DNA of 64,000 bases, from positions 29,293,906 through 29,357,905 of the forward strand of contig CM038221.1 in the NCBI GenBank assembly GCA_021442155.1. Direction: 5' to 3'. Positions within the stretch are counted from its first letter, which is position 1, and each line of letters begins with the position of its first letter. The translations under genes were made by a program, and so were the position numbers. This document shows positions 26,661 through 40,080 of this stretch, piece by piece. This stretch comes from Cymbidium sinense (Eukaryota > Streptophyta > Magnoliopsida > Asparagales > Orchidaceae). Below the pieces are notes generated by a model. That model was given only the letters and a program-made list of their open reading frames with translations. It had not been told where the DNA came from and ran no database searches.

Positions 26661-27646
26661 TGAACTCACATATGGATTTATGATTGAAATATAAATCCAT
26701 TTGCAAGATATTTGAAGTCAAATGAGTTTTGATTCATTTCACAATTTCAAGTGAATATGGGTTGCTTGGGTTTGATTTTTTTGAATTTAGTTTTGTTTGA
26801 GGATTAAAGTTTATGTTTATATTTTGGATTCATGATTAAGTATTGATTAAATCATGAAGAAAAAAATCAAGAGTTTGGTTTGATTTAATTTTGATTTGGC
26901 TAAGTTCAAGATCTTATCTGAAGTTGGGATTTTGATTGAATTTGGATTTGATTTTGAATTGATTCTTGATATTTGAATTTATAATTCATTTATATTTGTG
27001 AATATAAATGAGAATATAATGGGTTATAAGAAAATTTCTTAAATTTGAATTGATTTGGATTTGATTTGAGCTAAGTCCATAAGATAAGATCAAAGTGGAA
27101 AGATTTTTTGATTTGGATTTGGATTTAGTTTGATTGATTTGAATTAATACTTCATATATATATGTGAATATAAATGAGAATATAAATGGGTTATGAGAAA
27201 ATTTCTTGAATTTGAATTGATTTGGATTTGATTTAAGCTAAGTCCATAAGATAGAATCAAAGGGCTTAGGAAAGATTTTTGGAATTCGAATTTAGATTTC
27301 AATCATAAGTTTCAATTATTTGGAATTGATTCATGATTTGAGAAAATCCATTGAAATTGATTCAAGGTTTGATTTGGAGTTGAAGTTGATATGAGTTTGG
27401 AGTTTGATTTGAATTTTACTTGAAGGAAGGAAGTGAGGAGTTGGTTCAAGCTATGGGGTAGACAAATTTTCCTAACACCCTAAAGCATAACTTATTCCTA
27501 TGGCTAACTCTTCTAAGTCTCTAGGGCTAGGTTGAGTGTCCACCTAATCACTAGATGTGTCTCAAGACTAATGATCTAAAAGTCTAAGAGGAGTCCAATG
27601 TCTAAGAAGGACTGAGAGCTCATTCCAAAATGAGATAAATAGTAAT

Positions 27647-30169
27647 TAACTATGTATCAAATTCTTTGTGTATCTCTTAAACTTTCTCAACACTTTTCAA
27701 CTTAGAAGTCTATCAAGCTTCATAAGTTCTCCATATTTAATTGTGTTTAATTGAAATCATTTTAATTTACATGGAATAAGTTATAATAACTTTATTGTGT
27801 GAGCCATTTAATTCATGTTGCAAGTGGATTATCAATCCTTTTTAATTATTTCAATGCTTGAATGTTCATTGAAAGGTCTTGTAGGCATTTGGTGAATTTC
27901 TAAAATCATTTCAAGCTTGACTTAAGATTTCTAAGTCATTTAATTTAATTAATGAGATGAATAATTATATTCAGATGATCACTAAAGGTTAAATTTATGC
28001 TCATTGGTAATTTATAAGGTTGTGTTTATAAGCAAACTATCAGACTCCTTATAAACACTTATTCTCAGTCTAAATGATATTTAATTCTCTTAGCACAAAA
28101 TATAATATACCTGAGTGCTCGTAAGATTTTATTCATATTTTCTTTCGTTGAAAAATAGACTTTAAATTCATCACCAATCATTTGTTATTTCACACAATGT
28201 TCAATTGAAGTCTTTTGGTTTCCTTAAATGGGGTTGTTCAAATGTCCATTTGATTTTATTCCTAAGTCCTCTTTTCAAATTTAATATGTGCACTTGTATT
28301 TATTTTATACATATATAACAACATTTTATATTATGTTATAACCAAAGCTTTGATTTAAGTCCTTTATTTAATTCTATTTAAGCTTTTGATGATTTCTTTT
28401 CCTTTTTTTTTAAGTCTAAAAAATTTGATGCATTTATAGAAATGCCATATCTATTTTGGCTTACTCAAATTGAAGGAAATGTCTTGTGACACCACAATAG
28501 CCTTTTTGCACCCACTATGCCTTAGCAGAAGCGAGCCTTAAAATTTGAAAAAAGAAGCACATGCATATACAGATGATTTTCATATACATCCAAACCCAAT
28601 TTTTTGCATATTTGTAATGATCGACAAGGAAACATAATGATTAAATGTTATTTTGGCAACTAAAGAAGAAGTGAGGAGGATAGTTAAGTTTCAATTTGTG
28701 GGCTACATAGTGAAAGAAATTAGAAGGGAAGGGATGATTGTGGCTTGAGGGAAAGGCAAGGGTTGCAAGAGATAGGGATGAGGATATAGGGCTTGTAGCT
28801 TGAATGTAGATGAGGGAGAAAAAGAGTGGAAATGGCCAGGGGAAATCACGCCGAACCCAAGACCCTCAAGATGGAGAACCCGTGGCTTTTGGAGGATGAA
28901 TCGAGAGAACGTGAAGGATCATGCGGATGAGGGGATCATGTGTTCTACCCCAAGATTGAGGTGAGAATGGAGATAGGAGAAGTGGCAAGTTAATCGATGA
29001 TCGGGAGGAAATGAACATGATGAGGAAGAATGAAGTGGAATTAGCTGGGTACTACTACTGAGTTGGATCCACAGAAGTTCACCTCAATAGAGAAGGAAGG
29101 GGAGATCTGTGATTCATTTCGTGGATCAGAGGGAACAAATGCTCGAGACCAACCGTGGGTTTTCAGCCACGAAGGGAGAACGAGGCAATTGAGAGGAGAA
29201 ATAGAGGAACTGAGAGGGGTTCGACCTTTAAAAGAAATGAACCGAGGATAAACAAATGCCCTTAACAAATGTGACTCGCACATGGAGCAAGTCATGTTTG
29301 TTGAAAACTGGTTGACCCTTCGAGTTTGCCATGAATCTTGGATCACTTTAGCTTCAATTTCAATAGCTTATGGAGCTTTGATAAGATTTGTCATTAGTAT
29401 GATGCCTTGTGTCTTGATGAGTTAAATGACATGATTGACTGATTTTTCAGGATCGACTTATCGGATGGATAAAAGCATCAGCAAGTCAGCCATTTATGGG
29501 CTTATTGAGTTCGACCTTTAGAACCCATCCATATCCTCGACTTGAAGATGTAGGTTGATGTTTTTCCAACGCTTGATTGCTTTCAAATTGGGAGTTCTTT
29601 TGACCTGATCTCTGACATTTGACCAATCTTGGAGAGAAGTTTTTTTTTTGATATTTAGGGCTATCTTTTCATTCATTGAAGTAGAATATTTTTTGTTCTT
29701 ACAAGAACCTGCAATTTTCACAATAATTATAGATAAATTCAAAAATTTTGGTGTAAAGCTCACAACCCAATCGTAATATATTCGAGGATCTCGTCTTATA
29801 GCATGATGTCAACCCAAATAAAATTAACATAAAATAAAAATGCCCCTGTCTTGTAGGAGGAATTCTAAAGCACTTTGAAAGTGCTCTAAAATAATTTAAG
29901 AAAATATATTAATATTTGAGTTGATATATTTGATCTTAAGAGAGTTCTAATATGTAATATTGATTTCATCTATGTATATAAATCTAAAAATGCCCTCTGT
30001 GTAATAGGAGAATTTTCACGAATTATATTTTATCTTGAGTAAGTATATTTATTTAGGGATCTGAAGCACGATGTTGACCTAAATATATACTTAAAAAAAT
30101 ATCCCTTATATTAGGGATTTTATTGTACCGAGAATGTATTTATCATGTATAATACTTTTTTTTCGTGAT
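27647..30169. other. Spacer between unit A and the gypsy integrase remnant
   Basis: No intact gene is seen. The part at 29770-30165 has two diverged copies of a short module (GGATCT, then GATGTTGACC/GATGTCAACC, then AAATA). This could be the 3' untranslated region of the gypsy element, whose integrase ends just to the right. A GC-richer patch at 28800-29480 has open frames on both strands (up to 101 codons) without recognisable motifs. Confidence 0.4.
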
Positions 30170-30595
30170 ATCAACCATTAATTGATATCATCTTTATCAT
30201 TTGGTCAATGAGTTGGTACGTCCTCTTGATACACTTTTCCATGATAATCCCTCCCAATTCTGATTTGCTACTAGTTCTTTGATTAGGAATAATTAGTCTT
30301 CTTAGCACTAAGAACAATTCTCCTTTTTGGAATATTCGAGGCCGCACCATATAGTCGAAATCCCTAGACATCTTTACTCAATAAACCTCTAAATTTTTAT
30401 GAGCTTGCAATCTAACTTCATGAAGCGCATCAAGTTCCTCCATTATGAAATGAACATTTTGATCTTCAGTTATGTTGTATTGGATGGCTACTCGAAGTGA
30501 TGACAACTCAACTTCAAGCAAAATAACCATTCCAGTTCCAAATACTAATGGCTACCAGGGTCGACAGCCCATAATGCCTCTATCGGGTATGCCAT
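30170..30595 (-). pseudogene. Ty3/gypsy integrase C-terminal part (Tat-like), separated from its N-terminal part
   Basis: On the minus strand, directly after the end of LTR-like unit B, an EALWA block appears (about 30580-30565). It is followed in another frame by PLVFGTGMVILLEVELSSLR, a helical segment with MEELDALHEVRLQAHKNLEVY, and a basic RPRIFQKGELFLVLR block. This is the usual ending of gypsy integrases of the Tat/Athila group. It continues the integrase at 45581-46554, about 15 kb away, once the insertion is removed. There are at least one frame change and one stop, so it is not functional. Confidence 0.8.
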
Positions 30596-33500
30596 TGTTG
30601 ACTTTTTAGAATGAGCTCTCAACACCTCCATTCTAGACATATGATTTCTCTTAGTCTTTAAGAGTTCTTTAAAGATACATCTAGTGATTAGGTGAACACT
30701 CCCCTAGCCCTAGAAGACTTAGAAGAGTTAGCCATAGGAATATGTCATGTCTTAGGGGTGTTAGGAAAATCTCCTACCCTTTTGCTTAAATCATTCCTCA
30801 CTTTCCTTCCTTCAAGTCAAACTCCAAATTAATTATATTTGATTTTCTCTAAATTCAATTCAATTCTATGATTCAATTTCATGATTAAACTCTATGATTG
30901 ACACCCATGGTCAAAATCCATCAAAAATTTATAAGTTCAAATTTTCTAAGTCCTTAACCCTTTCTTAAGGATTTAACCAAAATTATGATCTAAACCTATT
31001 CAAATCTTTGAGATTTTCTCATAATACATTTATATTCTCATTTATAATCACATATAAATGAAATATAAATTCAAACCCATCAAATCAAAATCAAAACTCC
31101 AAATCAATTCATTTTTTTTTAAGTCCCTTTAATTTTCCATTAAAGGACTTATTCAAATTAACTCTAAACCTTGATCAAATCTTTTCAAACTCAAGTTATT
31201 TTCAAAACTTATTTATATTCTCATATAAATGAAATATAATAAATAAATCAAATCAAACTCAAAAATTAAATTCTAAATTTAAAATCCTTGAAATTCTCTT
31301 AAATCCCTTAATTTTTCATTAAGTCATTTAACCTAAACTTTGATCAAACCATCTCAAACTCATGGGATTTTCTCAAAATAAATTTATGTTCTCATATATA
31401 AGTAAAGTATAAATATACATAAATCCAATCCAAAAAAATTTTTTTTTTTAAAAATTCCCTTAAATCATTTAAATTCCCTTTAATGGATTTATCCTAAATC
31501 ATGATTAAATTCTTTCAAATTCTTGAAATTTTCTCATGATTTATATCTTCATTTATATTCACATATATAAATGAAATATAAATTCAAACAATCAAAACCA
31601 ATTCCAAAATCAAACTCAAATATACTCAAAATCAAATCTAAGCCTTTCAAGCCAAAATCTTGAACTTACAAAACAGCTTTCAAATCAAGTCAAATCCTTA
31701 ATTTTCTCCCATGGTTCAATCAATCCTACAATCATAAGCTCATATATAAATCCAAACCTCAATCAAACAATCAAAACCCTAATAAAAAATAAAACCCAAG
31801 ACCCCTTATTATTCTTCCTTTGAAAATGATATTTTTAAATGGATTAAAATCCATTTGACTTCAAAACACTTGTAAATGGATTTATATTTCAATCATAAGT
31901 CCATATACAAGATCAGTCAACTTCAAATCAAGCTTTGATCAAGCCATTTGACCCACTTAAGCTCACTTGACCCAAAGTGACCTAAAGTACCATTATGCGC
32001 TAACTTTTGATCCTAATCAAATTGGATTGAACCAAACTCTTACTTGCCTCTCATCATAATCAACAATCATCATGGGATGATCAATCAACCAAATTGGGTC
32101 AAACTAAGTCAACACTTAACTTAAAATGAAACCTTACATAGCCAAAATCCACCATAGGCCAAATTGATTGAAACCATTAATCTAAGTTCACTCATGGCCT
32201 ATGTTTGAACTTGACCAAGCCAACATTTGAGCCTAACCTAGAATTGGCCTACTTGACTAAGTTGACCCATTTTGACCTAAAGGGTCAAAATGTGTCAAAA
32301 CTTGATCTAAGCCAAATTGATTGAAACCAATGGGTCAAGTCCATTCCAAATCACTTGTGGAACTTGACCAAAGCGGCCAACTAGACCCAACCTAGCCCAA
32401 CATTTTAGACCCAACATGAAAGGGGTCATGTTGAACCAAAATTGAACTTAACCCAAATTGATTGGAAACAAAGATACCAATCCACTCCATATGACTGACC
32501 TAACCTAAACCTACCCTTGAACTATCCCACATAAGTCAAATGGGTCAAATGGGTTAACTTGACCCATTTGACCTAAATGAGTCATATGAGCCAAAACCAA
32601 ATATAATCCAAATTGAACGAAGCCGAAGGCACCAAAACATTTCAAATGGTTATATGAACTTGAACCAACTCTTGGTTTGACCCAATTGATCAACTTGACA
32701 CAAGTTGACCCATTTTGACCTAAATGGGTTAACATGAGTCAAACCCTATCAAATGGATTCTAAATCCAATGAAACTTGCCAATATTTTCTCAACATACCA
32801 AACATACCCAAAAAAAAAAATAAAATGACCATTTTACCCTAGGCCATAGAACAAATTTTGGCTACATGGGTATTTTGGTCACACCCTCTTCACAATCACT
32901 TGAGACTTTCCTAAAAGCTCAAGGGGACTTAGTCATGAGTGGTGCACCCAACCCAATGGATTTGGGCCAGCCCATTTGGCCCATAGACCAAACCCAGTCA
33001 TATGGCTTGAAATTCAATTTTCAAACTCCCCCCTAAGCTCAATTTCAGCACATGGGAAGTTAACATTCCACTCAAGCGATCAAACTGACCATGTGCACAC
33101 TCAAAACTATCAAAATAACCTCCCTAATCTAGTCAATTAGATCAAAATGGAAAGCTTATGCTCGGTCGTCCAATTGCCATAGGGGGAGATATACTCCCCC
33201 TAATTCAATGAAATTTCACTCCACTCACACTCAATTGAGCACTAGGGAGAGTTAGGAATCACCTCAGAGCATTCTTAAGCTTTCTAAGATGGATTTGAAT
33301 CTTACACTTCTTGATTTTTCACAATGAAAAATAAGGGAGCTCATCTCAATTCCCAACTTCCTCCTCACTCAAAACTCTTGCAATTGCCTTTGCACACTCC
33401 CTCAGGGGATCAAGTCAAGTGCACCTAAGCATTCCCTCAAGTTCCCAAAGCAAGGAAGGGTGCAATTGGATGAAAGCCGCAAAGCGGAGAAAGTGTTGTT

Positions 33501-36443
33501 GGTCCATAGGGAGATCTATTCAACCCCAAGGCTTGAAACTTTCAACAGGGCTTCGTCTCCACCAAACAAAGCTACCTCATAGAGCTCGAGGGCCGGTGAT
33601 CACCTCCGGCAAGTTATATAATTTTTCGACCACTTAGCTTGATAGGAGCTTTATGAAAGAAACATTCATGGCATGTGAAATCCACCGTGGATTGATTGCT
33701 CTTTTCCTTTAGATGGTGTATGAGTCGATAATTCTATGCTGACTGATCGATCTCCTCGATCATGGACAGTTCACATTGATCAGGAAAGAACTTGCTCATC
33801 TACCATCCATCCACACATTTTAGATGGATTATTTGGCATTTTATAAATCCTTTATCTTTTAAATCGGGAGATCTCTATCGATCTTTGATCTGACGATGAG
33901 AGCTGCATACCGCTTTGTGAAGTGACAACTTAAGTTGTCACCTCACGGCGACGAAATGTAAGCGCTACATCACGCCACACGTCACCGTGCAGATAAGTGG
34001 GATTAGTTAAGGGTAATTCTTAATAATTAAAAACTTTAATAACTCTTCATAAAAAAAATTTAGAAAAATAAAAGAAAAAAAGATAATTTCATCTAAATTT
34101 TTTAAAAATATTTTCAATGGATTTTGAAATCCCTTTTCTCTGAATTTGGGTTTATTTGAGAATCTTAATTAGCTAAGTATTCTTTAATTAATCAAATGAT
34201 CTCAAATTTCTAGTTTTTTAGGGATGACCCTACCTCTAATTTTTTTTTTGAAATTTATTGAGGGCTTAATTGGGGAAATTGCTATTTCATTCCCTAATTA
34301 CTCTTTTCATATAATTAAGGGTAATTAAGGTGTAATTAATGGAATTACCCTATGATTAAGTTTGATTAAAGTTAGATATAATGAGTAGGGGTTTTATGGA
34401 ATAATTTTGAGGCATTTCTCCTAAGCTATTACCTAAACCCCCCTTTTTCTCTCCTTAATCCCCTCTTAATTAAGGGTTAACTCATTAATCACCCTTTAAT
34501 CAATTTTCAAAATTCAAAAAAAAGTTCCAATTAATCTACCAGATGCTTGGTGTTTAATAATATCTAAGTTCAAAAAAAATTAAAACTCCTTTCATAAGTT
34601 TGAAAGGGTGTTTTAAAAGTACTTAAGCTAAACCACTTAGCTTAATTAACTATTAATTGTGAGCCAAATTGCATTAGACATTTCATTATTAGGTGCATTG
34701 CAAATTTAAATATCTTATGGATTTTATGGCATCTAATTGGCTCATAATTACTTAGTTAATTTTTCTAAGGTGGTGTAGGTAAGTGTTAATTAACCCACTT
34801 AATTCATACCTTAACCTAATCAATGCTTAAAAATGGATTTAATTATTTGAAAATTAAAAAAAAATACAAAACCCATGTGGGAATGAGTTAGAATAGCAAA
34901 TTCATCTCACATTTTTAAAATTAAATCAAATCTCAAACTAAACAAAAATCATTTTGAAATTCACTTTGATTTATTCTAAATTTTCTTATTCTTTAAGAAT
35001 GTCTTTAGGATTTAAGTAAAGTGATTTTGTTCATATGCTTTCATTGCTTTGGATCTTTCCAACATGTTTGTATGCCATGTGATTCATGCATTCATAATCT
35101 CATGTTTCAAATTTTAAAAATTATTTACTTTATCAAATGTGCATAAAGTAAAATATGAGTGGCTATTATCACTACTAAATTCAAAATATTTTCAAAAAAA
35201 CTTACAAATGGAATATAAAATCTGAAAGTGTGCTATTCATATCTTAATTATAGGCTTGCATGTGATAGATTATAAAGGCATGTTTAGTATATTTTCTTTC
35301 TTTTTGTTAGCATAATTTTGAATAAGAGTTGGTAAGATGTAGGGTTCATTTGAAAATAACCCAACACTTAATTAATTATACTCTATTCATCTCTATGCTA
35401 TCATCTAAGAAGGATTACCTACACTTGCATGAATAAATTGCATAAACAAAATAAATCCATTAAAATTTTGCATCTTCCTTTTCTACTTCATTTCTTTTAT
35501 ATGCATGTTTGTATTTGGGAAAGTGGTATATTATTGACAACCCGAGGAGGCTTTAAGTAGCCTAAGTAGTCTTACTTACACCGTTAACAATGGCGTTATT
35601 CTCACTTATGCCTTTCTTACTTTCATATGTATGTGAAATTTTGGATAAGGAAAATCTTTTCTACTTAAGAAAATCATACAAGCTTAACTTCTAAATTTTC
35701 TTAAATGGATTACTTAACATGAATCATAAAGTGTGTTAACTACTCTCATTTGCATGTATAGATATGCTTAGGGTCCATCGATATGCATGTTATATGGAAA
35801 AAAGAAGATGTTATGTGTTATGTGAATTTTGATTCATTTTGTTTAATCTTAAAATTACTTAATTTTGAATAGGTTTGTTTAGTGTTTATATAAACTTAGG
35901 ATTAATTAAAAGATGTAATTAAAACATTCACCTAAATGAAAGTAAAAATGTGAACTCACCTTAGAAATTACTTTAGGATAGAGAAGGAAAGAGAAGTTAT
36001 GTTCTCTTTCTCTCTCTTCATAACTTAGTAATTAATTCTAGGTTTCACTTAAACCAAATTAAAACATGAAAAAAAACAAACCCAAAATACTTAAACAACT
36101 TAAATGAAACTCTCCTCTAAGTTGAACAAGTTCTTCACTTTGAACCTAAAGTTCTAACTAAGCATACCACAAAGCCTTAAAGCACACACATTAGCCTAAG
36201 TCACCACTTCTAGCTTTAGGTTAGGTCGGTGCATGGTTTGATGTTTATTTTATTTTGTGATCTATGTTTTAGACTCGATGTTAGGGTGTATGCTCGTGGA
36301 ACGAATGATAGGACGTGCTTAGTCTAACTATTCTTTTGTGTGTTTTAAGCCATCATAAATAAAAATATAATGCTTCTTGCTTGTGTGCGTGTTTTTGCAT
36401 AATCCATAGGTGTGGATTTAGTCACCCATGTGTGTGATAAGTC
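30591..36443 (-). mobile_element. Giant LTR-like unit B, distal part (with left TSD)
   Basis: This is the larger part of a minus-strand unit of the same family as A and C. On the plus strand it starts TGTTGACTTTTT at 30596, the complement of the GTCAACA end, directly after GCCAT (30591-30595). It is collinear in reverse with positions from about 21900 to 27641 of unit A. It is interrupted at 36443 by unit C and resumes at 43713. The total length without unit C and the duplicated 5 bp is 7706 bp. It holds a TTGACC-rich block (about 32030-32740) and a GC-richer part (33420-34000). No coding frame is seen. Confidence 0.75.
33922..33941. repeat. Perfect 20-bp palindrome
   Basis: GTGACAACTTAAGTTGTCAC is a perfect palindrome with no spacer, in the GC-richer part of unit B. 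Such a site could bind a dimeric protein, or it may be chance. Confidence 0.6.
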
Positions 36444-39099
36444 CGTGGTGTTTATTTTAAGATGTGGGACACCATGTAGATCTTAGGTACTTATTGATGT
36501 GGTATGACATTAAGGAATGATGTACTCAAAAAGATAGAAATCACCACCCTATAATGGACTTAATCACCTAATAAGGACTCCTAAGGCATGATGGGTCTTC
36601 AAATATACCAGATCTTTCCCTACTTTACATGAAAAATTAAAGTAAGGTTTATTTTAAGTTGAGTTTGTTAAGTTCCCTATGGAGGCAAACCCCCATAGTT
36701 AATTACATCTTAAGGAATAAGAATTCCTTAGGAATAATCTCGATTAAAGTAGACAATTAGGGTCTCCAAAGATTTCAAGGTTAAGACTATCAAAAGATTG
36801 ACTATTTTAGAAAATCAAATGGGATAGATCAAGGAGAAGACTTATTTTTGGAATCCAAATGGAGAAAGTAAAATACTCATGATACTAGGAAGCCTAGTAA
36901 ACATTCCAATCTACCCTATAATTAGGCTTTATATTTTGAAGTTGAAGAGAGTTAATTATTTGAGTTGACATTTTATTAGATTGTTAGGGCTTATAATTCC
37001 ACAATATAAGATTGTAGAAATGCCTAAGAGGTGAGGATTTATGCTTATAGCCCGAAGGAAACAACTACCTTAGACTCCTAAACTAAGGAGCCTTGGTAAA
37101 AAATAAAGGCACGACCTAAATCTAAGGCAAAGATAGGTATATGGTTTACCTCCATAAGAGAGAATAAATCACATCATTGGACTTATTCTGAGTGGCAGCT
37201 AACTCTTATGCTTTAAATCCATGTAGGTAAGTCTTATGCTTTTGCAAGATGGCTAGACTATTATTTATTTAGAAAGGAGACTAAGTCCTTAAACTCACTC
37301 TCTAAGAGACTAGAGCATGAGTGGTATGAATGCATGGCTTAATTTAATGCAAATTTTATCAAATTTATTTGATTCTTTTGGACTTTTTATTTTGACATAT
37401 GGGAATTTTGTATGCCTAATTGCATGAGAATTTGATTATGGGCCAAATCAAGAGAGAAAGGAGTGTTCTTCCACCAAAGTCTCTCACAAGTTAAGCCTTC
37501 ATTCTCTGATAACAAGAGTGAAATAATATGATATGCATGATATTATACATTCATCCTTCCAACTAAGGGTTGCTAAAAATTTCATTATTTTGATTTAATT
37601 TCTAGGATTTTATATGAGGTTATAAGTTATTTTAAAATTTTAGTTATGAGTTGTTAGTGGGATATAAAATTTAATTTTATCCTAAGAACCGCCACCACAC
37701 ATTCAAGCATCACTCATAAAGAAACTATGAAAAGCATATTGTTCTAATGCAATCTAAACACAACATCAAATAATTTTATAGACTACCGTAAAAGAATAAA
37801 AGGCCGTTCCGCTGTATACCCCAAAAGAGAAAAAAAGATGGGTAGCCGAGCTCTACCCTTATACAACCCGGATTACAAAAATAATACATGCTATGGGGGT
37901 CTTCATTTCTTCATTCTCTTCTTTTGGCATAGAACCTAGAACTAAGCCTTCTTGTCACTACTCATTATAATCCCTCATTGCACTAATCTAATTCCTAATA
38001 CAAAATTACATCAAAATAGAAAGTAAATCTAGCTACACCAAAATAAATGTTAGCTAAACACACCATATAATCAAGCAATTATATGAATAATTTAGACTTA
38101 GACCCCATATATATGGGTAACAGCCCACCCCTAACATGGGTTACTTAGGCTAAGCAACCCGCATAGCAAACACATTTATATTTTTACAAAAGCCCTTAAG
38201 GTAAATAGCCTAATATCAGCCTTATATTATATTTCACAAAATAAAACACAACATCATATTTACAACGCCTAACTTAGACAAGAAGTGGTGACTTAGTATT
38301 CTAATGTGTGTGCTAAGGCTTGTGTGGTAAGACTTTATTAAGCTTCTTAGTTTAAGTTTCCATTTGAGTTTGAATTTGTTTAAATTTTACCTTTGGGTGA
38401 TTTCAATTTAAATGATTTAATGATTTTTTTATTTCACTTTTATTTGGTTAAAATGATGTTTAGGTTTTCAAGAATGAAGAGTAGAATGAGTTCCACTTGT
38501 AGATGAGACTCACCCTATTCTACATCCTAATTCCTAAAGAATCTAACCAAGGTCCTTAAGTTTCTTAATTAGCCCATTTGAATTTGTGTAATTTATTCAA
38601 TTTGATTATTTGATTTGATTTGATTTATAATTTGAGTTTGTTTAAGTATTTGATTGATTGATTTTGGATTAAATATTTTGGTTTAATTATATCTTGATAA
38701 TTCAATATCCTTAATATCTAATGAAGTTTAAGTTTGTTTAAATTCATGTTTTTGATTGATTAATTTTAGATTAGAAGTTTTGGTTTAATTAAATCTTGAT
38801 AATTCAATACCCTTTTAAATTAATATCTAATTCTTTTATTTGATTATGGTTATGTGACTTAATTTTATGCTTATTTGATTTGATTTTGGTTCATTCATTT
38901 GTAGTTTGAGATTAGATTAATTGAGATTTTATTTTGATTTTAATTGGGTTTGATTTTTATAATTATGATTTTATTTTTTATCACATCCATTTGTCATGTT
39001 CATCAAAGTTTGGTTTGTATTTGATTTCTAACATTGGATAGTTACTAGTTTATCTTATTTAAGTAGGTTGAATGAGATTTGATTTGACATATTAAATTG

Positions 39100-40080
39100 A
39101 TGAGTCTTCTTCTAATTTAATTTGATTTGATTTTATTGGTCTATGGGTTTGCTTAGGTTCAATGTGATTACATGATTAGTTTAATTAAGAAGTATATTTA
39201 TATTAATTATAAAGGTTTATTTAATTTTCAATTGGTTTCATGTTTATTTAGACTAATGATGCAAGTAATGAATAACTTAATAATTTAGTTTATTAGTATT
39301 TAATTGCATTTATGTTTGATTGCTTAGGTTTAATATGATTAATTTAATTAACTTAATTAGTTTATTTAAGATGTAAATTATTAAAATTAAATAAAGATTT
39401 GTTTAATTTTTAATTTGATTTCATATTTATTTAGGTTAATGGTGTAATTAATGAGTTAATGATTTAAGTTTAAATTAGGATTTGATTAGCATTTACATTC
39501 ATGTTTGATTAAGCTTAAGTATAATATGATTAATGAATTTAATTAGTTTATTTAATATGTGTGATTAAATTAATTAGTAGATTAATTAAGTGTTTAATTT
39601 GAATTAATTTTAATGTGATTTATAAAATTAATTTGGTTTATTAATACGATGGATTAATTTGTTAAGTTTGCATTAATTAGGTGTTTGATTAAGGGTAATT
39701 AAAATTATTAGATTAATTAAGAGTTTATTTAATTAGAGATTAATGACTTAATGATTTAGATTTAATTTAGGTTTTGATTATTTGTTTAATCGCATCTATG
39801 TTTGATTAAGCTTATGTTTAATATGATTAATTTGATTAACTTAATTAGTTTACTGAGGGGTGTGATTATTAAATTTAATTGGGATTTGATTTAAGCTTAA
39901 TTTTAGAGTTAGCTTTAATATAACTTATTTAAATTAATTTGATTAATTAAGATGATGAATTAATTTATTAAGTTTACATTAATTAGATGTTTGAATTAAG
40001 TTTGATTAAGGGTAATAAATTTTAAATCATTAGATTAGTTAAGAGTTTGTTTAATTAGAGATTAATGACTTAATTTCTCA
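39100..40080. repeat. Degenerate AT-rich tandem repeats in unit C
   Basis: Words of the type TTTGATTAAGCTTA, then TATGATTAATTTAATTA, then TTTATTTAA recur near 39150, 39325, 39505 and 39805. The spacing is roughly 180 bp, with one longer interval. Units A and B lack this array at the equivalent position and carry a different sequence. Confidence 0.5.

Larger units (their letters stand above)
20117..27646 (+). mobile_element. Giant LTR-like unit A, probable solo LTR (7520 bp)
   Basis: The unit runs 20122-27641. It begins TGTGGTGAAAAT and ends GAGATAAATA, a decayed version of the GTCAACA end seen in its sisters. ATAAT (20117-20121) and GTAAT (27642-27646) flank it, a 5-bp target duplication with one transition. 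Segments match the units at 30596-45575 (minus, split) and 36444-43712 (plus) in the same order along the whole length. In order these are a 5' block, an AT-rich middle, a GC-rich island (24690-24985), a block rich in TTGACC/GGTCAA words (about 25860-26660) and a terminal block. There is no coding frame, internal LTR, or PBS visible. It is either a solo LTR of exceptional length or a large non-coding retroelement derivative. Confidence 0.75.

Noticed and set aside
20122..27641. Unit A as the gypsy element's own LTR
   Set aside because: It is in the opposite orientation to the integrase remnant and has its own 5-bp target duplication, so it is a separate insertion.
29041..29346. 101-codon minus-strand frame near the gypsy remnant
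   Set aside because: No recognisable motif, and a competing plus-strand frame overlaps it; it is probably part of decayed retroelement DNA.
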